From: Ascidia mentula
Lineage: Eukaryota; Chordata; Ascidiacea; Phlebobranchia; Ascidiidae
Reading direction: 5' to 3'
NCBI GenBank assembly: GCA_947561715.1
Contig: OX387199.1
Location: forward strand, 21,209,001-21,273,000
Length of the DNA stretch: 64,000 bases
Part shown: in pieces, positions 1 to 12,600 of the stretch
How positions within the stretch are numbered: the first letter of the stretch is position 1
Layout of the letters: every line of letters starts with the position of its first letter
Notes under the pieces: model-generated
Database searches by the model: none
Seen by the model: only the letters and a program-made list of their open reading frames with translations
Told to the model about the DNA's origin: nothing
Position numbers and translations under genes: made by a program

Positions 1-1
1 T

Positions 2-2821
2 CCCCACCTTAACGCCATTTCCGCAGGCACATCGGTCTATGCTCGAATGTTGGCTGAATTTCCAGGGATAGCTTCTCCCCATTTCTCGCAGTCGCTTCCT
101 AAGCATGGAGTTCAGCATTTCATCCCCACCAGCGGACCACCCGTGCACTCTCGCGCTCGACGACTTCCTCCCGGAAAGCTCGCCCGCGCTAAGAAGGAAT
201 TTCACAACATGCTACAACTGGGAATTATTAGACGCTCATCCAGTCCATGGGCTTCGCCCCTGCACATGGTACCAAAGTCGTCCGGTGGGTGGCGCCCATG
301 CGGCGATTACCGCCGTCTTAACGCTGCTACCCAGCCTGATCGTTACGCTATCCCCCACATCCAAGATTTTTCGGCTCGTTTGGCCGGATGTCGAGTTTTC
401 TCCAAAATTGACCTTGTTCGCGGCTATCACCAAGTTCCTGTGGCACCGGATGATATTGCGAAAACGGCGGTTATCACGCCTTTTGGCCTTTTCGAATTTC
501 TTCGCATGCCCTTTGGTTTGAAAAACGCGGCACAAGCCTTCCAGCGACTTATGGACACGGTATGTCAATCCTTGGATTTTGTGTTCGTCTACCTAGATGA
601 CATACTCGTCGCAAGCAAGTCCCTCTCCGAGCACTACGACCATTTAAAACGCCTTTTTAAGCAGCTTTCAGATCATGGTCTCGTCATTAACCTCGGCAAA
701 TGCCAGTTTGGAGTATCCAAAATTGATTTTCTGGGACATCGGGTTGACACCAACGGTGCACGACCTCTTCCCAACAAGGTTGAAGCCATTCAGAATTTCC
801 CTCGCCCTACTACTATCAAAGGACTCCAAGAATTCGCAGGTATGGTAAACTTTTACCATCGTTTTATTCCTGGGGCTGCACGCATAATGTCACCAATCTA
901 CGAATCACTTTCGGGCAATCCTACAAAGTTGATTTGGAGTGACAAGCTAAATTCGGCTTTCTCAGAGGGAAAAGTCGCCCTAGCCCGTGCCACACTGTTG
1001 CACCACCCTTTACCCGATGCGCCGACCGCTGTAACTACCGATGCGTCACAGCATTCCATTGGAGCTGTCCTCCAACAATTTATTGACAATGCCTGGCGCC
1101 CACTGGCCTTTTTCAGCAAACGTTTACGACCACCCGAGCAGAAATACAGTGCCTTTGACAGAGAACTACTCGCCTTGCACCTTGCCATTCGTCACTTTCG
1201 ATATTTTCTGGAAGGTCGCGTGTTTACCGCTTACACGGATCACAAACCTTTGACTTTTGCTTTTACTAAAGTGTCAGCTCCATGGTCATCGCGACAACAA
1301 TGTCATTTAACCGCGATTTCAGAGTTTACCACAGACGTGCGACACATCGCAGGCAAGCAAAACCACGTTGCCGACGCACTCTCGCGCGGTTCCATTGATG
1401 CTGTTCGACTACCTCTGGATTTGGATTATTCGTCATTGGCAGCCGCTCAGTCCTCTCCCGAAGTTCAAGCGTATCGCACTGCTGTCACTAACCTTAAACT
1501 AGAGGACATACAGCTCGATCAATCCGGGACCACCATCCTCTGTGACGTCTCGTCCGGCTCACCCCGTCCAGTTGTTCCAACATCATGGCAACGCAAAATT
1601 TTTGACATAATACATGGTTTATCGCATCCGTCGATACGGTCTACACGCAAACTTGTCGCATCCAAGTTTGTTTGGCACGGCTTACGCCGCCAGGTCACCC
1701 TTTGGGCGAGACAGTGCATCCACTGTCAAAGGGCAAAAGTCCAGCGCCACACTCGTGCGCCTCTGGCGAACTACCCACCCTGTCGTGCACGTTTTCAACA
1801 GATCAACGTCGATATCGTCGGTCCTCTCGCACCTTCACAGGGAAACAGGTACCTTTTTACCATTGTTGACCGTTTTACCAGATGGCCGGAAGCAATTCCT
1901 ATGCCAGATGCAACCACCCTGACGTGTGCACGAGCCTTTGCGTTCCATTGGGTTTCTCGTTTCGGGATTCCTTCCGACCTCACATCGGATCGCGGCCCCC
2001 AGTTTACCTCGGAGTTATGGACGGTTTTCACCCAACTTCTGGGAATCCAACTACACCGAACAACTGCGTTTCACCCTCAGGCTAATGGCCTTGCGGAGCG
2101 ATTTCATCGGCATATGAAGAGCGCCCTAATGGCACGGCTAGCAGGCCCCAACTGGGTAGACCAGCTCCCGTGGGTTATGCTTGGCATCCGGACTGCTCCC
2201 AAAGAAGACCTGCAGGCATCATCGGCCGAACTTGTTTACGGTTCTACCATAACGGTACCCGGCGATTTCTTCCGTTTCGGCCAATCCTTTCCTACCCCTC
2301 AAGATGTCATTCCATCGTTGAGGGACACAGTGCGTCAACTGGTGCCGACATCGATGTCACGCCATGGTTCCGTTCGCACAATGCTCCCACAAGCGTTAAG
2401 CACGACCCCGTACGTTTTTGTACGCAAAGATGGACACCGACCCCCGCTTACGCCGCCATACGATGGCCCATATCGCGTCCTTGATCGCAATAGCAAGACT
2501 TTTACGCTTGCCATTGGTGGACACAATCAGGTCGTTTCCATCGACCGTGTGAAGCCTGCACATGTCGACCTCACACAACCGGTACAGGTGGCTGTGCCTC
2601 CTCGCCGCGGTCGACCCCCGACATCAACGCACCACCCACCGCCATCCGACCCGGGGCTGTCCGAGCCGGTTTCGCACACTTCGACTCCGCCTTTTCTGGT
2701 TCCACCTGAACCCTCGCATACATCACTGGGCCCACCGGAGCACCAGCCCAACTTTTCACATTCAGGCAGACACACGCGCACGCGGGGCAACATTCGTATT
2801 CCACTTCGTTTTCAGTGTTGA
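2..2821 (+). CDS. Ty3/gypsy pol polyprotein, 3' part (reverse transcriptase, RNase H, integrase)
   Basis: This open frame runs in from the left edge of the window without a stop, so the first Met at 47 is not a true start and gag and protease lie outside. Numbering from that Met, the reverse transcriptase spans about residues 50-230, with the catalytic YLDD at 182-185. RNase H follows, with TDAS at 331, DREL near 372, TDH near 398 and VADALS near 442. The integrase has a zinc-binding HHCC set (H523, H527, C557, C560) and a DDE triad near D589, D648 and E684. The C-terminus is proline-rich. The frame is unbroken and all catalytic residues are present, so the copy is young or recently active. 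The order RT-RH-IN is that of Metaviridae (Ty3/gypsy). The family assignment is secure; the lineage within it is not determined. Confidence 0.95.
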   Translation, partial: PHLNAISAGTSVYARMLAEFPGIASPHFSQSLPKHGVQHFIPTSGPPVHSRARRLPPGKLARAKKEFHNMLQLGIIRRSSSPWASPLHMVPKSSGGWRPCGDYRRLNAATQPDRYAIPHIQDFSARLAGCRVFSKIDLVRGYHQVPVAPDDIAKTAVITPFGLFEFLRMPFGLKNAAQAFQRLMDTVCQSLDFVFVYLDDILVASKSLSEHYDHLKRLFKQLSDHGLVINLGKCQFGVSKIDFLGHRVDTNGARPLPNKVEAIQNFPRPTTIKGLQEFAGMVNFYHRFIPGAARIMSPIYESLSGNPTKLIWSDKLNSAFSEGKVALARATLLHHPLPDAPTAVTTDASQHSIGAVLQQFIDNAWRPLAFFSKRLRPPEQKYSAFDRELLALHLAIRHFRYFLEGRVFTAYTDHKPLTFAFTKVSAPWSSRQQCHLTAISEFTTDVRHIAGKQNHVADALSRGSIDAVRLPLDLDYSSLAAAQSSPEVQAYRTAVTNLKLEDIQLDQSGTTILCDVSSGSPRPVVPTSWQRKIFDIIHGLSHPSIRSTRKLVASKFVWHGLRRQVTLWARQCIHCQRAKVQRHTRAPLANYPPCRARFQQINVDIVGPLAPSQGNRYLFTIVDRFTRWPEAIPMPDATTLTCARAFAFHWVSRFGIPSDLTSDRGPQFTSELWTVFTQLLGIQLHRTTAFHPQANGLAERFHRHMKSALMARLAGPNWVDQLPWVMLGIRTAPKEDLQASSAELVYGSTITVPGDFFRFGQSFPTPQDVIPSLRDTVRQLVPTSMSRHGSVRTMLPQALSTTPYVFVRKDGHRPPLTPPYDGPYRVLDRNSKTFTLAIGGHNQVVSIDRVKPAHVDLTQPVQVAVPPRRGRPPTSTHHPPPSDPGLSEPVSHTSTPPFLVPPEPSHTSLGPPEHQPNFSHSGRHTRTRGNIRIPLRFQC

Positions 2822-2848
2822 TATATGTCCGTTTCTGGAGGGGGGTCA

Positions 2849-2989
2849 TGTAGCGGCCTCTCTAACTACGTTTGCGCTCCTACAGCGAACCGGACAAATT
2901 GCCTTTTTTCTTTTACTCTCGTCCCTCGTGGTTTATTCGCCCATTGTGTCATTCCATTAGTTTGTACCTCGAATAAACACCTCGCTACA
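2849..2989 (+). repeat. 3' LTR of the gypsy element (141 bp)
   Basis: The LTR starts with TGTAGCG and ends with CGCTACA, a perfect 7-bp terminal inverted repeat. A purine tract (GGAGGGGGG), the expected plus-strand primer, lies 3 bp upstream. An AATAAA polyadenylation signal lies at 2972-2977. The 141-bp length is short for a gypsy LTR. The 5' LTR is outside the window, so neither LTR divergence nor a target-site duplication can be checked. Confidence 0.8.
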
Positions 2990-3778
2990 ATGGCATGGTA
3001 TGATCTCTTGCAAGTATTTAAACTGTATGAAGCAATGCATGTCTTGGTCCTAGTTTCCTCTTAAAACAGCTTTTTAATTTTTAAGGTTATTTTGACGACT
3101 CGCCAAGAAGAGAAATGGGTCAAAAGCTTCAAAAATCAAATGGATCAGCTGAGCAATGACTTAATGTTTCGACTTGCATGCACTTTAACCTACACCGGCG
3201 CGAAGGGACAAAATTATGGGGCAATTTGCAGTAATTATTTTTGCTTTTTGTGGTTGGACAACACTTTCACATCAAATATTAATAGTGGTTTAATGTATAT
3301 ACATGTTTATGCTGTATTTTGCCATTTTCAAAAGTAAAATTGAAGAATGACATTTTTAAAAATTTGTTTGATTAAAATAGCATACATCCTCTGCTTACAT
3401 TAATGTAACAATTCATTGCAAACAAACAAAAACGTTATTATCATTCAGCCAATCCTCTTGTGAGGTACCAAAGTTTACCTCCATGATAAAGCTTTAATAC
3501 GTGCAAAAAGAAGGCATGAACGCAATGTGAAACAGGTGGGTCTTTGATTATACATTTGTTTATTAGCTGTCAGAAGAGCCAACTTGACAGCTGTATCTGC
3601 AATATCAAAACCAACTTAGCTGATCAATTACAGATATTCTATGTCAGTCCTACAACCTTATATGTAGGTTGTACCCGAAAAGCAGTTGTTGGTTCATGAA
3701 GTAACGCAAGGGTGGCAACCTCTGCGTGAATTTCTTGGTGTCGCTGTGCCAAAAGTCCCTTTTCCTCATAAGAATAAA

Positions 3779-4149
3779 GGAGGTGATTTGGCAAATGAAT
3801 GGAGAAGGGAGAATCTGGTGATGCAGCGGATCGAAAGGGAGTTACAAATATCTCTCTTCTGTTTGTGTGTGTTGTTCTCCTATTGCTTGTATGCGATTAT
3901 TTATTGGACAAGTTAGCAGACAATTCTCGCCAACAAAACTACTAACCCCTCTTATTTCTTGTTTGGTCCAATCCACACACGAACGTCTGGTTTCGAGGTC
4001 ACAAGACACGCGTTTGAAACAGCACGACGACAGCGCCCCTAGCGGCAATACAAATAGAAAGTGGGGACACAAGCGGCGATAGAGATTAACTTGTGCATTT
4101 TTGCTCAGTGTCAAACTTACTGCGTTTGTTTCGAACTTGAAAACTTCAT
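3779..4149 (+). repeat. Dispersed repeat, copy 1 (about 370 bp)
   Basis: This segment is clearly similar, in the same orientation, to 17556-17940. Shared landmarks include GGTGATTTGGCAAATG-like starts, the block around GACGACAGCGCCCCTAGCG, and an end around TTTCGAACTTGAAAACTTCA. No coding capacity is recognised. The two copies flank the pseudokinase gene as direct repeats. Confidence 0.75.
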
Positions 4150-5586
4150 ATAGTTCAAATGTCTTTTTGATTCGCACATTTTTCACACTAATTTTGGACG
4201 CCATAGCAACATTTTTACGTTGGATACGTTGTGGCTAATACACACCTCTGTGTAACTGCAATAAAAGACGCCTCATTTAATGAGAGCGATATTGTGTGCG
4301 TTCCCACAACAATAACTAGGCCTTGATTGGATTGGCAGGCATAACAGATAAGATATGTCGCCGGTTTAATTACTTCATGAATAATCGATGCCTAGGGGTT
4401 GGGACACCTACAACTGCTGCCTGTTTTGTATATTGGAGGCTTAATTAATTTTCACTGAACTTTTTTCTGTACCAATTTGCTTCATTTTATTATAGTGTTG
4501 TATATTCAGAGATCATATATTTCATAGATTTTACCAAGAAACGAGTGTCTCGTTTTGTTTTTTTCTGACATCGAGCGTAAAAAAAACAAACAAATAAAGG
4601 TTTGGTTTCAAAATTACCACCTCTGCTTGAAGAATCAATATATTTACCTAAAAAAGCGAACTATCTCAGACTTTTGCGTGGAATCAACCAAATGCGCTGG
4701 TGTCAAAGCAAAACTCAATAAATCACAGTTTGATTGTAAGAAACAACGGCACCTGGAATTTATATACTGAAGAGCAAAGTTAATTTGTGCTCAAAAAAAG
4801 TTCATTAAATACGGTTGCACATTTTTTATAAGGATTGATTTTGAATTGTTTGGAATTTTAATTCACGGCATTTGGATATCATGATGATATATAGTGATGT
4901 GTCTAACCAGCGCATATAACTTGCTTAAATAAAACTGGGAGTCCTGCAAATAAAGGCCAACCGTTTTGTCGTATTTATGTCGCAGACCGAACAAAATCAT
5001 AATGGGGGCCATAGTTTGACTTAGGATCGGTAGAAGCAAACATTTACCAACATGTCGAAACCGCTTTGTTTACTCCAATGAACTTTCCTTACTCACAGGA
5101 ACCAACTACCGACATACGATGTGTACGTGATATTTTGATTTGTCAGCGGACTAACCTATAGTTTGAGCATAAGCAAATCATTTGTAACCGCAATCAACAT
5201 TAACGTACTCGCTTATTAGGCCAATGCAAATTTGGTCAATTATAATAAAATCTCCCTTTGCGCAAATGCACACGTTTAGTGATTAATTGTTAACTCGACA
5301 CAGATTGTAATTAAAACATTTTGTTTAGTCCACACACTACCAAGCACCATTTTATGTGAAATGAGGCTAGAAGCCATGTCAATGGCTGTTTTTCTTCCAG
5401 CGCCTGTCGTCATTGCCAAACCACGTGATTTTGACCAGTCAACTCTCATGTATTCAGTTTGGTAACTGGGCAGCAGAATAAACGACCTTCACCGACCATC
5501 ATTGCACCTCTCTTTGAGCCTTGGGAAAAGATAACTCTTACACTGATTCTTGGTGTAGCGAAGCTTTTCTAAATGATTGTATGCAT

Positions 5587-5592
5587 TTTATT
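5587..5592 (-). promoter_or_regulatory. Candidate polyadenylation signal (AATAAA) for the pseudokinase gene
   Basis: AATAAA on the minus strand lies about 150 bp past the stop codon at 5744. No competing AATAAA was noticed closer to the stop. Confidence 0.4.
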
Positions 5593-5743
5593 AATCATAA
5601 TATCAAATCAAGATCACTGAAAAACACGAAACACTTTTGAAATTACGAAATATATAAATTCAGCACAAACATACAAAAATCTTAAACATCCGTTTCAGGT
5701 AATTGCTAATATCCTGAACTATGAATGTATTATTTATAATTTA

Positions 5744-6645
5744 TCAAAAAGTTCCATATGGGTCTGTGCTAGCGTACAAAACTTGCAACGACTGCAATTT
5801 ATCATTGCAAATTTTCTCCAAGTGAGGTTTTTCAACACCTGATCTATCAACACATCTTTGGTATAATTCTATTGCTTTGTTGAAATTTCTTTCTGCTTTC
5901 TTACAGAAGGATTCGTAGGTGAGATTGCATTGCATATTGTAAGTAAGTACAGTATAGACACACTCGTCTTCGGCTTCACAAAAATTATCTTCTATCATTT
6001 TCGTATAAACATCCCCGAGCAATTCATGACATTGTGCAAGTATTGAGAGATTCTTAACCCTAAGTGGGGGGTCTGTTGTAATTGTCGCCAACGTCGCTTC
6101 TGCTTTGATGAGGTCACCCAACATCAACTCAACGCGACCAACAAAATACAAACACTCGGTTTCCGCAAGTGTTTTCACGTCTTTGTTCAGCGAGGCGACC
6201 ATTTCCAATCTACTGGTGGATCTTGTCATAAATGGCAGGATTATGGAGCTAGGTATTTTACTCATATTTACGTTCCCGAACATGTATTCTGCCAAAACTG
6301 CTAATTCTTTTAAACACTCCCGCATTCCAATTACGACAGTTTCTCGGTTATTCAACTTCTCAAAGCATTTTACTGTCACCATGAAAAAAATGGCCGCATC
6401 TGCATATTTTTCGTTTGCTCGCTCCTGCACTGAAAACTCAAACAAGTTCTGACAGGTTTGTTCTGTCACCTGAAACTCCTCCTTCGGTTCTTCGTACTTG
6501 TCGTGTTCTTCTTTAGACTTGCATATTTTTCTCGCCATGTAAGAGGTGTATTTTTCCGTGTCTTTGTGGTTTATCTTTTTTAGGCTGTTTTTTGCTAGAC
6601 CTCGGACTTTCAGTAGTTGCGAGAGTGAAGTGTACAAGCTGAAAT
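5744..6645 (-). other. C-terminal helical TPR-like domain exon
   Basis: This exon supplies 300 residues after acceptor TTACAG at 6646-6651. Helical, repeat-like segments include QERANEKYADAAIFFM, RVELMLGDLIKAEATL and KAERNFNKAIELYQRC. This pattern of A/Y/L/G spacing is like tetratricopeptide helices, but no canonical TPR was verified. A paralogous exon lies at 33779-34698 with many identical stretches. Stop codon at 5744-5746. Confidence 0.75.
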
Positions 6646-9600
6646 CTGTAAGATAAATTGCATTTATATGTATATATTGAATGTAATAAATGAAAGTCGT
6701 TTTGTCTAACAATCATATTAGTATCGTACCTCTTTCTTTAAAAAAGTAGTCCAGTCGTTTTTTGTAATTGCTACTTTGGTAGGTCACGCTTAGCATAGCT
6801 GTAAAGTAACAAAAATTTAATTTGCAGGTCGCACCCGTTCTGTTTGTAAAAATAAACAGAGACGTTTATTACATAAACCATTAAATGTGCCACGTGATAC
6901 AGCTGGTAACGAATAGACTTGGTGTACCTTTGTATGCAGGTTTGTCAGTCATTTTCTTCTGGGCTACGTGATCATAAACCGCTTCTCCAACTCTGGGTGG
7001 CTTTGGTGCTTTTTCCTCTGCAAAAAAACAACAAGCGATTATTTTTCAAGCACTTGCCAAACATGTTTGCATTTTTCTTACCGCTAACTGGCATTGGCGA
7101 AGCGTTTGTTTTGTTGCCCAGCATCCTGAAAAAGAAAAAAAATATGCTAGGTTTTTTTCAAATTTTCAAAAATCTACATAGGCGTTTAAATTCAACATTG
7201 AATGAGCAGTGGTGAGTAAAGGTGTAAGTACGCAAAATAATTGTATATGAAAAAGCCAAAGTGTAAATGCCTATTACAACAAGAAAAAACAATTTCTCCC
7301 GTTTTGATAATTTGTTTGAATACAGTCATACACCTTGAGAGTCATACACCTGCCTCGGTTTGGGTGGAATTGGCGGAGGTAGGTCTCTTGAATTTCCTGA
7401 AACTCCTGTGAACATGGGACTTCTTGTTCTCTTGTCAGTATCACCCGCTAAAAGTAAAAACAAGCAATTGATGGGCGTAAGTGTATCTAGTTTGTTTTGC
7501 GGAATACACTAAACAAATAAACTGAACAAAGTTTGCATTGGAGTAAATTATTATTAACAATGCAGTAACCTAGCTAGTTGTTTTTGCACATCTTACTTTC
7601 AAATACTTTTCTTTTCTGTGCAACGCTTCCCTCAAAGATGTCATAGTGTTCAAATCTTTGTACGTTGGACTTATTTCCCGGAGTGACTTTCATTTCAATG
7701 TAACCGGGAGGAGTGCGTTTGCCCATTTCTGCAAGAAAAATAATCAGAAACTAGTCTTACAATTCTAAAAGAAAAGTTATCGTTATCATGCAGCTATCAC
7801 AAGAAATAGAAAAAGCTGCACTATTGACTGCACACGATCAGGCAACCATGAAACGTACTTCTAGTAGTTTTCTCATCTGGAAGCATATCCGTCTCATTTT
7901 CTTCTTTTTTAAAACGAGGGAGGCCTTTGTCCGTGGAAGTTGTCGGTAAATTTGGTTGTAGAAGAGCATCTATGAAACAGAATTTCCTGGTGTTAATGGT
8001 ACTTCCTGTGTAGTACACAGGGTTCGGCAGACAAAGTAAAAATGGTTGCGATTGAAAAAATCGTTTCCAAAACCGTTTCGCCGAAACGAATTTTGTTTTG
8101 AAACTACAAAATTGTTTCCGAGTAATTTTTAATTTTTTTTCTCTTAACAATTTTTGTAACAAATTTGTTACCGCATATTCGTAACGATTTTCTGAACACT
8201 AGATAGTGACAAAGAGCATTTTCTTCAAAATCGTTATGCTCATTTGTGTTAATCGTATTTCCTGTGTAGTACACAGGTTGTTAAACAAAGGTGTGATGAC
8301 GTTGAAACTCAAGAAAAATTTTGTCATACCTGGGAAAGTTGCTGATACTGCCGTTTCAATTGGTAACTTGACGAATGTTTCATTGCAATTAACACGCTGG
8401 CTGTTTTCTGTTTTGTTTGGTTTTTGTCAGGTTTTGAGTAAAAGAAAGAGCTTTGAATTCAATGTTAGTGAAAATTTACGCTCAGACTAAAATTATCACA
8501 GGTTTTTGTTTTTCATATACGCTCCATTGAAAATCTGCGCTCATCTTTTTATTGCAATTAACAGCAGTTTGACAGATTTTTTTAAATTAGTTCTACTTGC
8601 AAACAGATTGTATTGCTCTAGTAGATTAATCTGAAATGTGTAACATAATTCCACAGGGTATTTTACCATTTTTATCCTCCCAAGATTCTTCTTGCTCATG
8701 GGCTTCGTCACAAGCACTTTCGTCAAAATCAGAAAAACCTTAAAAACATGATAATCAATGTGAAGAATAACAAAGTGTCGAAATGAACCACAATATGCTT
8801 CCAGAACTGTATAAAAAAAATTCGTGTTAGGATCACTAACCAGGAATTTACGCATAATTCTGAGAACAAGAAGACTGTCCCATACTGCAGAAAACATTTA
8901 AAAAAAGAAAACAGGTAGCATGTAATTTGAGCCAGTATCTTTGTGCTCGCAATTTAAAATAATTATGGTGTAACGTGGATTGAATATATGTCTTAATGTT
9001 GCAAATAAATGTAGGTGTACTACAAAAGTTTTATAAGGAAACTAGTGCTATATTTACTATTCCAAGTGTCCTCATCGCTACCAAAGCCGTCGGTGGTGGA
9101 AGAGACCGATATTTTCTGGGTGTCCCGCGATGGTAAGAAATGTGTCGTTTCTATTGCAAAAGTAATTGTCGTGGATATAACAGCCGGTAATTCACGAAAC
9201 TAATAAACTTCTAAGTTATTCTTCAGTGCTACTTGTAAATATTAAAATAGCAATTTTCAAAAAAAAAGAATCATTTGACTATGTTAATACCCCCGACAGC
9301 TGTACTGCCGTCAGTTGTCACTTTTTCATCGTTTTTTGTCGCTTCGCCTGAGATATTAACAGATGGTTAGAAAGCGGTCAGGAAATGATATGATGGGAGA
9401 ATTATTCTCACGTGATGCTGTTAGTCACGGATTGTCGGCATGAATTGTCATGTGATTTACATATTACAAAATGGCATGGGATCAGGCAGAGGATGATGTC
9501 AACCGCAAATATTCATTGGACGATAATGGTTTACCATAGGATAAAGATAGTCACAAACTTACAGTATGAAGTGCAATTCTCTCAAAAGTTTTGCTATGCA

Positions 9601-12600
9601 ATTTGCGAACTAACTTTATGATTTACCTGTAAGTTTTGTTGCGCCCTTTCGCACAGTTTCGGTAATTGTCTGTTTTATTTTCTGTGATCAAAAATGCAAG
9701 AGCTGAAATGTTGTTCGTTTGTTCGCAATTACTTGTTTTCAACTTGCCTGTAAGTTTTTCCGGACTGCAGGTATTGGACGAACAAAATTCCGTGACCTAA
9801 CAAAAAAAATTTACGAATTTGTCGCAGGAATTTTTTTTTCTTTTTGCAAAGTAATTTATTGGACGCATACATATACCAACCGTTATTCTGTCGTGTGTGT
9901 TTTATGTAATTGGTTATACCCCTATAGTGTCATTCATTTTTTTTAAGTATCTATGCAACTTTGTTTGAATCATTTTGAAGGAAAAGGCTTACAGCATATT
10001 AAAGGTTTATGACTGGTGGTAAAACACACATCTATTTTTTTTCGTTGTTCAGCGATACATGGTTTTTAATTTATAAATGTACAAATACTGTATAATTGTT
10101 TGAACAATAACCTTTTTGGTTAGTTCTACTGATACTTTATTGTTACTTACGTGTCAATTGGGGACAAGCTATCCACCGGAGTGCTCTCACCTAAAAAAAA
10201 TGTTTTTTTTGCTCGTCGTTTGTACAAGGAATTTTGCGAAAAGCATACGCCATCCACCAATAGCTTACCTTCCCAACAAATTTATACTTTAAATAAAAAA
10301 ATCTTAAACAACAACTGAAAAAATGAAGATTGTGATGTGCTCTGCGGAACATGATTTTGACCATACTGAGTTACAATTGGATTTGGTGAACCAAAAAATA
10401 TTACCGCATCATTTCTTTAAACGAAGCCATTTTTTCCTCGCTTTTGATTTATAGTATTTCCAGGAAACTACTTTACACAATTCAATTTCTTCAATTTGTC
10501 GTGTCAGTCTATGACTATATGCTTGCTTGTGCACTGCTTTTATAAGAGACTGACTATGAAACTAATTTAATGGCACGAGCTTTCGCGAGATTAATCTCGC
10601 TTCATCAGGTGCAGCAAATAACGTGTCAAATAAAATGCGGAAACAGCGCTAAAAACAAGGAAGAAAAAAAGGAAAAACGCACGAAGAGGTGATAATTGTT
10701 GGTCACTGAGTGCCCGTGGCATCTTGGTGCGTATAATAACTCATAAAGCCCCAGCCTCTATTGAGACCGTGGTTGATAGAGTCAAATTTTTCGATGTGGC
10801 GTTGTTCTGCCGTCTCTCTCACTAGTCTCGTTCTTCTCTTAACCTTCTGTAGCACCATGACCCTCAAGTCTTCAACACTGTGGTCAGGCTCGTTGAAATG
10901 AGCTCCTACCGGTTTCTCGTAGTTGTTGTGTCTCGTAGGGCATTTCAACGAGCCTGACCACAGTGTTGAAGACTTGAGGGTCATGGTGCTACAGAGGGTT
11001 AAGAGAAGAACTAGACCAGCGAGAGAGACGGCAGAACAACGCCACATCGAAAAATTTGACTCTATCAACCACGGTCTCAATAGAGACTGGGGCTTTATGA
11101 GTCATTATACGCACCAAGATGCCACGGGCACTCAGTGACCAACAATGATCACCTCTTCGTGTTTGCTGCTCATTTTGTCTTGTCACAGAAAAATAACATT
11201 TGCAATGCATTAACACAAAATAACATTTGCAATGCATTAACACAGAACAACGTTTGCAATGCATTAACACAAAATAACGTTTGCAATGCATTGCAAATGC
11301 ATGAATTATATCTAACTGATCTTTCAAAACTATATTTACCGCCAGTAAACGGGGAAACTCAATTTAAGCCACATGGTCATTTAATTTGATATTTTAATAA
11401 TTTCAGATTTAGATTAAACCTTTCTTGTCGCTTACCTTCTGGCTTTTTCGTTACATCTTTGCCATCTCGTATATTTGCGCTGTTCTCTAAGTGATTACAA
11501 ACAATAATAAATTTTAATAAACATTCAGTGGGGTAGCGGTAATGGGGAGGGCGGTTACTTTGACCTCTAAATGTATTTCTGCTTAGTTCAATATCCCCTT
11601 CAGCGAATACAATCGCTTAGTTCGGTATTTCTACTCAAACAAACAAATTTTGCAAAAAACTTGCATATACATTCACGATTGTGGAGTCAGTGTGAAAAAA
11701 GTTTTAAATAATATATTTGCCATCGGGTGGAAGACGTTATCAATACGATTTCAATGGTATCAGCAGTTAGAGCCGAACATTTGGACAACAATTTATTTGA
11801 TAGGAAAGCAAACGTTTGGGGTGGTTTAGTGTAAGTTACATATTGCGTAATTTCTCAGAGAATTGGGCTTTCAACAATCTCTTGCCAATTATCCAAGTTA
11901 TTTTTGTTTGTCAGTCAATCACTTGTTTAGGCTTCATTCCTAGAGTTGATATTTTTACCCTGAGTCAGAATTTCTTAACTGGATTTATTTGTTGTCTATG
12001 AATATAAGAGTAAGCGTACAATTAAATTACTCTATACCCGGACGTTTTTCGGATTCCAATTGTTCTGTAACTTCTGGTGTGTCGTATGTATGATCATCTT
12101 CTGGTTGGTCAATATCAAATAAAAAAAACATTTGCATTTCATAGGAAATAAACATTGAATAACAGAAAAACAACTTTCAAACATCATCTAGCGCCAGTAA
12201 ACATTTCAATGTGAAAGACGCACATTACGCTACATTCTCATTTCAATTGATATTCCAGAACACCAACAATTTCAGATTTAGAATAATGGCCTTTTTTGTC
12301 ACTTACCTGTTGACGTTTCCTTTAAGTCGGAGGCATCTTGTACATTTGCGCTGTTCTCTACGCAATTACAGACAAGATAAAAACATCTTTAAACAGCACA
12401 GTGTGAGTAAAATATATTTACATACGAATATGGAAACAAACAAATTTTAAGTCTCTGTTTTTCCATACCTTGATAAGGTTTTCTGAAATCCACTTCTTTG
12501 GAATCTTCAGGTGTGTCGTATGTATGTTCATCTTTGAAAGATTTAGAAAATTAACCACAGGATTTTATCAATTTGGCTTGACGTTTATTGGTCAAAACCA

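Larger units (their letters stand above)
1..2989 (+). mobile_element. Ty3/gypsy LTR retrotransposon, 5' truncated by window edge
   Basis: The unit comprises the pol frame, the purine tract and the 3' LTR. A second, badly decayed copy of a related element lies at 36.2-38.35 kb, with recognisably similar RT, RNase H and integrase blocks. Confidence 0.9.
2990..5743. other. Intergenic stretch, no gene recognised
   Basis: This stretch is AT-rich. Short open frames show no splice logic and no family resemblance. It contains a dispersed repeat at about 3779-4149 and a short inverted repeat at 3651-3672 (ACAACCT / AGGTTGT). Nothing else is recognisable between 4150 and 5586. Confidence 0.5.

Noticed and set aside
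105..521. Second long ORF overlapping the gypsy pol frame
   Set aside because: It is a shadow frame of the reverse transcriptase with no domain resemblance.
8821..8880. Extra exon of the pseudokinase gene between 8821 and 8893
   Set aside because: An acceptor and donor can be drawn, but phase does not fit the neighbours and the peptide shows no likeness to the rest of the gene.
11188..11296. CRISPR-like array of short repeats
   Set aside because: The units are contiguous minisatellite repeats with no unique spacers, in a eukaryotic intron.
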